Positions 22,329 to 32,733 of a DNA stretch of 64,000 nucleotides are shown here, in pieces (position 1 is the first letter of the stretch; every line of letters starts with the position of its first letter). The translations under genes were made by a program, and so were the position numbers. The notes beneath the pieces were generated by a model. That model searched no databases. It was given only the letters and a program-made list of their open reading frames with translations, and had not been told where the DNA came from. Origin of the DNA: Hirsutella rhossiliensis (Eukaryota; Ascomycota; Sordariomycetes; Hypocreales; Ophiocordycipitaceae). The DNA lies in NCBI RefSeq assembly GCF_020360975.1, contig NW_025408681.1:1922001-1986000 (forward strand), written 5' to 3'.

Positions 22329-23918
22329 AGTCTGGGCCGTTCACAGCAAAAATCGCGGTGCGAATAGCTTCAAGATTGGCGAAATGGTTGATGCTGGAAA
22401 ATTTCTACCGGTAATTACATCATGTAGGGGTGTGGAATGTGCAGGATTCGGCGCTGCGCCTCGACCAGCCACATAGCTTTTTAGTGTGCTGCCTAACTAA
22501 CCGGCCGACCAAAAGTCGGGATCATGTGATATCAGACCTCTGGTCCTGCTGCCTGCCTACTGAGGCTATTTACGAGGAAAAGAGAGCTTTGTTGAGAGGC
22601 TTAAAAGACTGTGTTGATTGAAGCTAAAGAGCGCGTCTGTAAAGCTCGCTGTGATGTGCAGAGATTTCCTTGGGCTCTTCCCCGATTGGCTGACAGCCAC
22701 TACTTATGAGCCTGCACGTGATCCTTCCCGTGACCAATGCGGTCTGGATCTGACTGCTGTAATTAATTATCGGCGTATAAAAGCGTCACTGTGAGGAAAC
22801 CACGGGGTTGTGCAGGCAAAAAAGTGTAGTGACACTCCAATAGATGACCTGGCAGTGGACCCTATATGCCACGGAGGTGCTGGTGGCAGCTGACAGGCAC
22901 AATGACAATGCAATAGCAGGCATTATAGCCATTACTTTCTGCGATGCCCAAAGGGGCATGCTACAGACTAGCGTCTGTTACTCTCAAGCAGGGGCTTCAG
23001 AGCACAGTGGAAGGTATAGGGGTCAGAAAGGTTGAAATGAATGTCCTGGTCTATCTATCGGGACGAGTAAAGGGCTTTAAGCAGGTATAGATACCACAGA
23101 TAACTAGCCAGAAGAGGGCACGGGGATGTCCCTATACCTAAGTCAGGCTTGCATCATGTCCTTATGCTAGGAGAGTCAGGTTGGTCCGGCAGACCCTTTG
23201 GCCCCACTGAGCATGACTCTGATCTCTTAGTCTGCTTGGTCTGATAGTTATAAACTAATAATATATAGGAATTACCTATAAGATTCATATTATAGGGTGT
23301 GCCTACTGGGCTACTAATGATGGAAGCAGACGAGGGCATCAGGGGTTCAGGGACGCTTCCGGTGGCACCGAATGCGGCGGCTACTATCTGAGATATATAG
23401 GAAGTCATACAAAGTCATACACAGTTCTAGATATCTATTTCCAGCTTGTTTAGTATGGAATCCTGCTAGTCCCTGCGCATCATGTATATATATATAGTCA
23501 CAACTTACACCTACGGAACCCCTCTTTCAGGAAGGATAGCGCAATCTACACACTCTCTCTATATGCGAGGACCTAATAACTAGTGATATATTTGTAGGAA
23601 AGGCGTCTATAAAAAATCTATATTTCCTTGTTACTGTGAGTTCTTTAATCCGACATCTAAGGACCAAGATAACTTGCACCTGAGTCGACTGGTCTGGGGC
23701 ATCCTGAAAACATATTGAGAACAAACAGTATAATAGAATCTGTGTATACGTCGTCGTTTGAACACCACCCGTTACACATGCCAGAAGATCAAGAAGATTC
23801 GTCCCATCTCTAGAACTAACTATATTCAGCCTGGTCTCAGCACACATACGCTGCTCGTAGTCACAACTCATTACTAAATTCACAGTTAGCTCTTTGACCT
23901 GCACTTCGCTTTTCAGCC
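22329..23918. other. AT-richer gene-free stretch
   Basis: No gene supported. A TATAAAAG-like box occurs near 22776, but no coding region follows it. The part 23200-23660 is distinctly AT-rich, with ATATATATA near 23485, unlike the rest of the window. This may be an old inactivated repeat or the 3' flank of the receptor pseudogene. Confidence 0.4.
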
Positions 23919-26900
23919 TCAATATGATTCCGTCTCATGTAAGTCATCCTGGTCCACACTCTCGGCCATCCGTGTAGCATTCCCCGCTTCTCTCGGACCG
24001 AACTCGATAAACGATATCCGACCAGAGAAATGTATAAAGGCGATGAGATTGTTCACATGGCTGAAACAGATTCTCCGATACTCATTTGGAAGCCAGAGCA
24101 TGTTGTTCATGCCCCAAGTCACCCAGTTACCTCGGAGGAATAAATTGCTCTCACGATCTTGTGAAACAGCCAAACCAGGGTGAGATGTAGTGATGCTCTT
24201 CACGGGTAACACTCCTTTATCAGTCTCCAAGTATGGACCTTTCTGAGAAAAGGCAAGTTGATTGATCTTCGTTCCGACCTCAGTGGCCTCCATAGCTGCG
24301 CCTGTTGCCGAATTCCAGAGTCGAACGGTTTTGTCCTGAGACCACGACGCTATCAGCTTGCTGTCCTGTGAGAAGGCAGCAGCAGTCACGGAATTTGAAT
24401 GCCCCTCCAGAATATGCAGGACAGAACCAGTTTCTACATCCCAAAGTCTGATAGTCTTGTCATCTGATGCTGACAACGCGACTTTGCCGTCGGGTGAGAA
24501 GGCCATAGCATTGACAGTTCCGGAGTGGCCCTTGAGTGTCCGCCTAGTACCTCGCACTCCGTTCCAGATGCTGATGTCATTAGTATGTAATATCGTTGAC
24601 GCCACCAGCTGACCACAGGTATCGGGCGAAACGGCCAAAGCAAACTCTGGTCCGAGTGATGGGACTGATCCCATCTGGAATACTTGTAATATGGCACCTT
24701 TCCTTGTTTCCCAGAGCCACATCGTCTCTGCGTGATTCGATGACGATGCCACCAGCTTGCCGTTAGGAGAGAAGGTTAAGTTGGTACTGTCTTGTCTGTC
24801 GATAACTTGAAGGGCGGCGCCTGTTGCGCTGTCCCAGATCACAGAGGTGCCGTCGACCGATGTCGATCCGATAAACTCGCCATCAGAGGAGAAGGTTACA
24901 TGCACAACGAAGTCTGAATGGCCCTTGAGAATGCGCACGGTGGCACCTGTCGCTGTGTCCCAGAGCCTGACCGTCTTGTCCCATGATGCCGTGGCTATCA
25001 GCTTGCTGTTGGGAGAAAAGGCCATGTGACGAACTTGACCTTTGTGGCCTTCAAGGTCATGCACCATGGCACCCGTCGATACATCCCAGAGTCTCACGGT
25101 TTCTTTTGCATTGGCATCTGACAAAACGTCAACCGCCATTGACGCCAGCAGCTTGCCGTCAGGAGAGAACATTACTTTTGTGATTCTCGTTCCATGACCC
25201 CTAAGAAGTTGTATAGTGACTCCAGTTTCGATAATCCAGATGCTAATAGTGTTTTCTGATTTTAATGCCACCAGCTTTTTGTCGAGTGAGAATGCCAAAC
25301 GCCCGCGTTCATGGCCGCCTGGAGTCCATAAGATAGCGCCAGTCGCCACATTCCAGAGCCCGCCTGGGCCGAATTCTGTTTCCGGTGCTAATAACGTGCC
25401 ATCGGGTGAGAACGCTACGTCGGCGGCGGGTTGTGGCAGATCAAAATTTCGCAGCGCAACTCCCGTGGCTATGTCCCAGAGCCTGACTGTCCGATCTGCT
25501 GATGCCGAAGCCAGCCTCCTGCTGTCGGGGGAAAAGACTATTGCATTGATATGCTTAGAATGACCCTGGAGAGGCTGAGGGCAGTGCCTGTCGTAGGGTC
25601 CCAAAGCTTAATGCTGCCCCCCGTCTGTCGATCTGGTGTTGATGCTAGAAGCTTACTGTTCGGCGAGAAGGCCAAAGCCCCAGTCACGGTGGAGTGACCC
25701 TTGAGTGTCCGTGCAACAGTGACGGTTGCAGCGTCCCAAACCTCGATGCTATTATCGTGCGATGCCAGCGCTACTAGCATGCCATCAGGGGAGAAGGCCC
25801 CAGCACTTGTGTAGTGCACATCGCTGGGCAGGGCAGTGCCTGTTGCTCTATCCCACAGCCAGAAGGTACTTCCCGTCTGAAAAGGCTTGAGCGATATCGA
25901 TGCTGCTAACTTGCCGTCCGGCGAGAAAGCGATATGCTTCATATAGACCAAATTGCGATCAAGAGCATGAAGAGAAATCCCCGATTTTAAATCCCAGAGA
26001 TTGGTAACTTCGTCTGATGCTGATGCTACCAGTTCGCTATTAGGAGAGAAGACGATGGTATGGATCGAGGTAGAATGGCCCTCGAGGACACGCAAGAGGA
26101 TGCTCTTTAATATATCCCAGAGCTCGATGGTTTTGTTGTCTCGTACCAAAGCCATTACTCTTCCGTCGGGCGAGACAGTCTCATGATCAATAGATGAAGG
26201 GTTGAAATAGTCACTGGAAGTCTCCAGACTGGGAGTCTCTCGAATATTCTCCCGCCCTGCGTTCCAAAGCCTAACCGTGCCATCTGGTGAACTAGATACC
26301 ACTAGCTTGCCGTCGGGGGGAAAGGCTAAAGCGGAGATTGAAGATATATGGCCCTCAAGAGTCTGCTGGAGGGTGCCTGTCGCTGCATCCCAAATCGTGA
26401 TGGTGCGACCTTGGTCTTTTCCTAACGTGGCCGCCACTAGCTTGCCGTTTGGCGAGATAGCCACGATCGTATAGAATCTTCCTTCTCTAGATCCACCAAC
26501 ATGAAGCGCCCGCCCGCCAGTCCCTGCTGCTGTATCCCGGAGAAGAACACTTCCGTTATTGTGTACTGAAACTATCAGTCGGCCGTGTTGTGAGACGGCG
26601 ATGGAATGGCCGAACATGCTGGGCAAAGCGTCGATGGTCTGTAAGGCGGCGCCTGTCGCTGTATCCCAGAGCCTGATGGTGTTGTCATCTGACCTCGATA
26701 CTACCTGCTTGCCGTCTGGTGAAAAGGTAAATGTGCGGATATGTGAGGAATGGCCCACTAGGTTCTTGAAGACGGTGCCCGTCTCTATATCCCAGAGCCC
26801 AAGCGTGTGGCCTTTATCACTGGATTCCCCGTCTGTAATGGCTAGGAGCTTGCCGTCCGGCGAGAGCTTGGAGGCTTCGCATAAAAAGTACCCAAGTTGG

Positions 26901-29900
26901 CATCTATGTTCGCGAAACCGAAAGGTATGAAGGGTGGTGTCTGTGCCTGCCGCTACATCCCAGAGTTTGACAGTCATTGATGTTTCAAAATGTTCTGGGC
27001 AGGACGTATTATGATCCGCCGACAGCAGTTTGCCGCCCGAAGTGAAAGCCAGCGATTTGACTCGGCGAGGTAACATGAGAGTCTGCACAGCGGCGCCGGT
27101 GGTTGTATCCCAGAGTCTAATGGCCAGGCTGCATGCCGACGCCAACAGCTTGCCGTCGGGAGAAATGCGATTATCTCGGGCACAGTTGTATGGCCCTCGA
27201 AAGTCTGCGCAGTAACGGGCTCCACTGCTTCGACATTGTTGGCAGCCTGTGAATCCAGCCAGGCACTTGCTTCTCGAACTGTCTGCGAACGATGCTATTT
27301 TCTGGAGTGAAGACGAGCGCGGAGCTGTATAATTGAAGAGGCGCCTCTTCAACAATTGATCGGTTATGGAGGATGAATCGCTTTGCATCGTAGACGAATG
27401 CGGCCAGCTCGTCAGCAGCATCGGCCTGAACTCAAATCATTGTTACTACATGGGCGGTTATTTGGTGATCAGAATGGTAAAGCTCACCACAAATCTCGAT
27501 TCGAGTGAGGATATTGCGAGGACTCCATCGGATATTGCCCTCGTCAAGCTCAGCGCGTCGAACCAATGGAGCAGATGCTCCTGCATAAAGGCAAGTATCT
27601 CGCCATGGTAGCCAAGCAAGTTATGCCTGGCCGAAGGACGAGAATCCCAGTCGCACAGGTGTTTGACCCAGTAGACGCATGAGTAACGTGTGGCGGCCAG
27701 TGGGTTCGGCTCGGGCTGTTTGACTTGGTCAATGGTGGTTCCAGGAGAGCCCAGGCCGTACAAGTCGGTAACGAGGGTGTCGGACATGGCTTGCAGTGAC
27801 CGTGAGAAGATGGTATAGTGCATGTGCTCTATTCCAGTGGGAAAGATCTCGTCGTATATCGTTCCAAGCAGAAAGTCCAGGGCAGATTGATGGACGAAAT
27901 AGACGCTGTCTTCTCGGAGGGTCAGAAAGGAGCCACAGAGCCTTACAATCTCCGCCAGTGCTTCGTGGTCGTTGGAGACGCCGTCGGGCATATCAACAAA
28001 CGACGTCAACTCCTTCAACGTGATGGGTCGGTAGACAGTCGAGACGACGGCCAGGATCTGCTTGCAGAGATGGGCATCATCCGAGCCGGAGATTTGGGCT
28101 AGCATCCGCTTATATAGGGCATCAAGACCGGGAGGGAATGCACGCAGCCTGGTGAGTGTATTCCATCGCTTTACCTTTGGATCTGCGAGCGCAAGTCAGA
28201 CTAGGGATACCCAGAGAAACGTGTCGTTGGCGTTGGAGGATAAGCCGTCCCGAACAGCATCCCGAGTTGCAACGTCGTACTTTTTGAGCCGCGCAAATCG
28301 GTCTACCTCGTAGGAGATATATATGCCAACGGCTGCAGAAATGGAGTCTTGGTTGAGCTCGAGACATAGCCGTACTTTCTGCGTCGCAGTGTCCAACTGT
28401 TCTTCGATGTTGGGCCAGTTACGGCTCGAGACGATCCACTTGAAGCGCGAAGACGCTGATGGCTTGTCTACGATGAGCTTCAGGAGGCGCTGCAAATCGG
28501 TGGTACATTCGTCGAGCGCGTCTATGACCACGTAGGCCCTTTCCACGCTCTGGTCGTGCAGCATGTTGGCCAGGATACTAGACAGGGCCACCCAGGCATT
28601 GACGCCCTCAAAGAGCGCCCGGCCCTTAACGTCGTACTCGCTGCGCATGTGCGAGATAAGCAACGGCCGCTGGAGCACAAGCATGTAGATCAAGCCGCGC
28701 AGGACCGAGGTGGCGGTGTTGATGCGCGAATCGGTCGTCTGGCAAAAGAAGTAGGAGAGCAATGTTGTACCTTGGGCCTTCATCGAGGCCTTCAGTTCGT
28801 CTATGATGCCACAGAGCAGCATTGTCTTCCCCTTGCCTGGATCGCCCTTGACCCAGAGCAGTCGGCTCTGCTCGTCGTCTCGCCATCGTCGGAAGTCGGC
28901 GTGGTCGAGGATCCAGCGGTATGAGTCAGTGAGGAGGCCACCCTTTGCATCTTGAAGGTGCATCTTATCCTCGCGCGGGTCGGTTACGTATAGATCTTTT
29001 AAACATTGCTTGTCCCGGTCGTCTTGGTGCCTCTCTTGTCGTAGCCTAATCTGGTCCTGGATGGTGGAATAGATATCTTGGAACTTGGACTCCTGGAACT
29101 GTGCCGTGGTGGCGAGATGCTGAAGATGTAGCTTGATCTGTTCGGTATTGTACTGCTCCGCGTCTCTCTGCACAGCGGCCTCGGCGTTCTGGATATCGTC
29201 GAGTTGGCCGGTCCAGTCATCGCACTTCAACACGTCCCTGATGACGGTAGCGGCTCGGTTCCGGTAGTAGAGACAGACGCTCTTCATCTGGTACAAGAGA
29301 AGCTTTTGGTAAAGCTGGACGATATGGCACTCGAGCTCGTCTTGCAATCCCGTCGACCTCTCCGCCTTGTTTTCATCGAGAAGTAGGTCCACCAAGTTCC
29401 AGTACCACGCCGTTCTCGAGAGCACATAGGCGATTCCTCGGCGGTTGATGCTCGTCTCGGTGATGGGGTTCGAGAGGATCTGTGTGTACGTCGTCAGTCG
29501 TTTATCATGGAGATTGACCAAGCTGATCCCACCTCCAGCCCAAGGCAAACCCCGACCCAGGCGACGGCAGCTTTCGGGGCTGCCCGGACCGCCTTATCAG
29601 CCATTTCCCTCACGACGTGCACAACCTGAAGCATATCTTCAATTTCCTGCTTGACCGATGCTTCTTTCTACGTTCGCTCCAGGCCTGCCTAAACCAGCTG
29701 CCTCATTTGGTGCCATCTCGTCTCTTGAGTCTGTCCAATCTTGTTTTCGGTTGGTTCCGAGGCGGGAGCCGACTCTTCCTGGCGGAGTTGATTCGACAGG
29801 ATCTTCTCGTAAACCTCGACTATTTTGGAGTCGCTCAACTTGACTTGGTCGTATGCTCGGTTCCACAGCCGTTCTTGTAGGCCTGGTGACTGGGCGTTGT

Positions 29901-30033
29901 CCTCGGGGTCGGTAGAAGCGGGCACAGAGGGGGTTAGCTGAGCCGTCGACGAGGAAGAAGAGGCCACGGCTGGCTCCTGCGGGACGGCGTGTTTTGGGAA
30001 TCTGACGGCTTTCTTGAGCCAGCTCGGCGCCAT
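23919..30033 (-). pseudogene. NOD-like receptor: NACHT_N, NACHT and about 22 WD40 repeats, inactivated
   Basis: Start ATG at 30033. Exon 1 (to 29533) encodes a NACHT_N (NWD) region with LQERLWNRAYDQVK and EVYEKILSN, but has in-frame TAG codons at 29689-29691 and 29668-29670. A 53-bp intron (29480-29532) leads to the NACHT domain with Walker A GDPGKGKTML (about 28830), VVIDALDEC (about 28530) and a TGA at 28196-28198. The frame is open again through LTRLRAFPPGLDALY to 27480. A probable intron ends before DELAAFVYDAKRFILHN (about 27410). Frame changes near 27200, 27160 and 25590 interrupt the WD40 region. I count about 22 repeats of the FSPDGK...VRLWD type, then a C-terminal LFLRGNWVTW...SGRISFIEF segment usual for this family. 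Such receptors recognise non-self signals and can trigger regulated cell death. The repeats are well diverged from each other. Confidence 0.88.
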
Positions 30034-30324
30034 GCTGGTGCGGAGACGGGATGATGATACCTGGACCTGCGGGAGTGTGAAGACTCGGAGAGTGTTGTCC
30101 TAAGCTGCACGTGGAGGCTTCGTCGGATGAAATGCTTGGGCTGTCGCCGTGATGGTTGGGAAACAGAGAAACAAAGCTGGAAGTTGCTCGCTTGGCTAAT
30201 GCCGTATCCTCGCTACGCCACCCTTGTTCAGTTTTGCTTCCAGTCTTCGGTGCGGGGAAGTTCCTAATCTCGGAGCTGAGATCTTGATCATGGCAGGGAC
30301 ACAAGCCACAAAGTGCAGGTGGTA
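30034..30324. promoter_or_regulatory. Receptor pseudogene 5' region, cut by the pogo insertion
   Basis: This is the 291-bp interval between the receptor start codon and the TA at the left end of the pogo-like element. Any receptor promoter more than about 290 bp upstream now lies on the far side of the 2.4-kb element. No specific promoter motif was recognised. Confidence 0.45.
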
Positions 30325-30449
30325 CCGTAGGAACTCAACAAATCCGTCAGGTCTTGGCGGCGTGGGACAGGGGGGAGCGCAGGGATTAGCCCCGCAGCCA
30401 ATTTGTATAGGGTACAGATCCACTCGTTCCAGCCCGAGCCAGCAAAGCT
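30325..30449 (+). repeat. Left terminal inverted repeat of pogo-like element
   Basis: 125 bp, beginning CCGTAGGAACTCAAC. It is the exact reverse complement of 32607-32731 at every position compared by eye, including a run of six G. This is long for a pogo-type element; many have repeats of 20-60 bp. Confidence 0.96.
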
Positions 30450-30486
30450 TGACACACACTTTCCTGCTCCATAGAGGTCTTTTTGA

Positions 30487-32157
30487 GGCTATTTTCGCGA
30501 TGCCGCCCTTGGCGAGCTTGACAGGAACCTCAAGCCCGGCCCGAAGCCAAAAGAGCCCGGCAAGCGGGTCTTTCGAGCCAGTCAGTCTATCAATCGCGTT
30601 GAACGAAGCTATTCAGACCGCAAGAAAGATGAGGTTAGGATGTTCCTTACGCATCACCGAATCTTCGATCCATCGTCGCCACACGCCAACGAACGAGGCT
30701 ATCGTGAGCCCACAATTAGTGAGGTTGCAAGGCACTTCAAGATCCCACGGACTACAATATCCAGCTGGGCTTCCAACCCACGCTTTATTGAGGAGGCCAA
30801 AAAGAGGGTATATCACCCTCGCTGGCCAGAGCTCGAGGAGGAGCTTGTCAAGCGGTTCATCGCTGCCCGGGCTAATAAATCCATCGTCACAGTCTCTTGG
30901 TTCAAAAGACAAGCTAGAAGTATCTTCAAGAGCCTTAACCCAGCGGTAGACAATATCTTTACTTTCTCAAACGGCTGGTGGGGACTCTTTCGACGAAGGC
31001 ACGGTCTCGTACGTCGAAGAGTGACGAAACAAGCGACTAAGCGCCCCGAAGAATACATCGAGATCGTCAACAGCTTCCTCCGCTACATACGACGCGTCAG
31101 CCGCCGGCACAAGCCTCAAGTCGCCCTTGACGCTATTCTCAACTCGCCTACACGCCGCTTTGGGAAGCACCGTATCCTTAACCTCGATGAAACGCCTATC
31201 CCATTTGAATACCTCGACGGCTATACATATGAGCAGCGTGGGGCACGTACTATCGATGGCAAGAGCGATCGTAGTGGGTGGAATAAGAGGCAGGCTACAT
31301 TAATCCTGTATATCTTTGCAGACGGCATCCAGAGGTTGAAGCCGAAGGTGATCTTCCATGGGGCCCCGCCGCCGTTTGGAAGGATCATGCAAGACGAAGG
31401 GCATCTCTACTCGCCAGAGGTTACTGTTGAGTTCAACGAGACTGCCTATAACAACGAGGAGCTATTCAAAGACTGGATTCGTGACGAACTTGCCCCTATC
31501 GTCAGCCGCAATGATGACTTCCTCCTTGTGATGGATGTGGCTTCTTTTCACAAGACCGATGATGTGCTTCATCAGCTACGTCAGCACAAGGTTGTGACCG
31601 CGTTGATCCCGCCGGGCTGCACGAGCCTTCTTCAGCCTCTCGATACAGCTATCAACAGACCTCTTAAAGACTGGCTTCGCGATGCTACTGACGAGTACGT
31701 CTCCGAGCGTGAGGCTCGCGGTCTCACGATGTGGTCTATACGAGAAAAACGCATCATGACAACCTTCGTGGTCGCCAGCGCCGTCCGCACCCTCGAGAGC
31801 CGGGCCGAGCTCGTACAGAAGGCGTTTCTCAACTGCGGCATCAGCATCAGGCCCGACGGCACGCAGGATATAGAAATCCGCGTCAAAGACATCCCTGCCG
31901 CCGCGATCGATTTTACAAACTGGGAGCAGGCTCGAGACGTCATCGTCAAAGACGAAGAAGGCGTCTCGGGCCTGCTTGACGAGGAGGAAATTGTCAAACA
32001 AGGCGACGAGGCAGAAGACCGAATAGATCGTGAGACTGGGTTGCTTGTGCTTCGTTGCCTAGAGCTCAAGGCATTGCTACGGGCTCGAGGGCTCTCAACA
32101 ATAGGGAAAAAGGCAGTCTTAATTGCCCGACTTCTCGATGCTGATTCTATAATTTAG
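30487..32157 (+). CDS. pogo-like transposase (HTH, CENP-B-like, DDE) with C-terminal SAP-like motif
   Basis: The first ATG in frame is at 30640 (505 codons). The frame is open from 30487 and already encodes family-like sequence upstream (KPGPKPKEPGK, INRVERSYSDRKKDEV). The true start is therefore probably in an unseen short 5' exon, or uses a non-ATG codon. TISEVARHFKIPRTTI is the helix-turn-helix, and SIVTVSWFKRQAR with NGWWGLFRRRHGL is the CENP-B-type region. The DDE superfamily acidic residues are in LNLDETPIP, LLVMDVASFH and LLQPLDTAINRPLKDWL. The last 35 residues (LRCLELKALLRARGLSTIGKK) match a SAP DNA-binding motif. The enzyme would cut and paste the element at TA sites. No frame break is visible. 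Confidence 0.9.
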   Translation, partial: GYFRDAALGELDRNLKPGPKPKEPGKRVFRASQSINRVERSYSDRKKDEVRMFLTHHRIFDPSSPHANERGYREPTISEVARHFKIPRTTISSWASNPRFIEEAKKRVYHPRWPELEEELVKRFIAARANKSIVTVSWFKRQARSIFKSLNPAVDNIFTFSNGWWGLFRRRHGLVRRRVTKQATKRPEEYIEIVNSFLRYIRRVSRRHKPQVALDAILNSPTRRFGKHRILNLDETPIPFEYLDGYTYEQRGARTIDGKSDRSGWNKRQATLILYIFADGIQRLKPKVIFHGAPPPFGRIMQDEGHLYSPEVTVEFNETAYNNEELFKDWIRDELAPIVSRNDDFLLVMDVASFHKTDDVLHQLRQHKVVTALIPPGCTSLLQPLDTAINRPLKDWLRDATDEYVSEREARGLTMWSIREKRIMTTFVVASAVRTLESRAELVQKAFLNCGISIRPDGTQDIEIRVKDIPAAAIDFTNWEQARDVIVKDEEGVSGLLDEEEIVKQGDEAEDRIDRETGLLVLRCLELKALLRARGLSTIGKKAVLIARLLDADSII

Positions 32158-32190
32158 TACTAAAATCCCTAGTAAAAATAGTATCTTAGT

Positions 32191-32520
32191 CTAGCCAGAA
32201 GAATGCTTGCCCTTCTTGCCACTCGCGATATACACCAAGCTGGGCATCAAATTTGCTCCAACGCTTGCCGCGGCACTCAACACGGCACCAAGGGCTTCCT
32301 CCTTGCTGGAGGACAGTCTCAACATCGTGACGACTTCGTTCCCTGACCCAGCCGTAATGGATGCCCTCTTTAGTAAGGAAATGCCCAATTTGACACCAAG
32401 GCTTGAGGGCTGCTTATACTGAAGTCGGTATTCCTGTCCGACCTCAAAGCAGGCAGCGGCTGCAAAGTCGTCTGTAACATCTACAACCTCGTTAGTAGCC
32501 TTGTGGATAAGCGCGGTCAT
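32191..32520 (-). CDS. Small opposite-strand protein inside the pogo-like element
   Basis: An ATG-started frame of 109 codons, convergent with the transposase and lying between its stop codon and the right inverted repeat. The protein has an ordered N-terminal half (KATNEVVDVTDDFAAAACF) and a Gly/Ala/Ser-rich C-terminal half, ending in a basic tail (GKKGKHSSG). I do not recognise a family. A 13-codon upstream frame (32561-32520) ends in a TAA that overlaps its ATG (TAATG), which would suit reinitiation. It could be a real accessory protein of the element or a chance frame; its full-length openness in an otherwise compact element favours the former. Confidence 0.45.
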   Translation of the reverse strand: MTALIHKATNEVVDVTDDFAAAACFEVGQEYRLQYKQPSSLGVKLGISLLKRASITAGSGNEVVTMLRLSSSKEEALGAVLSAAASVGANLMPSLVYIASGKKGKHSSG

Positions 32521-32606
32521 TAACGCCTACAAATAACGTCAATAAATGCGGCAATAGCCATCGCGAGAGCTTCAAATTTAGTATGTTTGTGTGTGGGCTG
32601 CCTTCT

Positions 32607-32731
32607 AGCTTTGCTGGCTCGGGCTGGAACGAGTGGATCTGTACCCTATACAAATTGGCTGCGGGGCTAATCCCTGCGCTCCCCCCTGTCCCACGCCGCC
32701 AAGACCTGACGGATTTGTTGAGTTCCTACGG
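32607..32731 (-). repeat. Right terminal inverted repeat of pogo-like element
   Basis: 125 bp, ending GAGTTCCTACGG. It is an exact inverted copy of 30325-30449. TA follows immediately. Confidence 0.96.
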
Positions 32732-32733
32732 TA

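Larger units (their letters stand above)
30325..32731 (+). mobile_element. Young pogo-like DNA transposon (2,407 bp)
   Basis: The element is bounded by TA dinucleotides (30323-30324 and 32732-32733), the target duplication of Tc1/mariner/pogo elements. It has perfectly matching 125-bp terminal inverted repeats and an uninterrupted transposase. A second frame on the opposite strand fills most of the space between the transposase stop and the right repeat. Perfect repeats and an open frame indicate recent transposition, unlike all other elements in the island. Confidence 0.95.
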
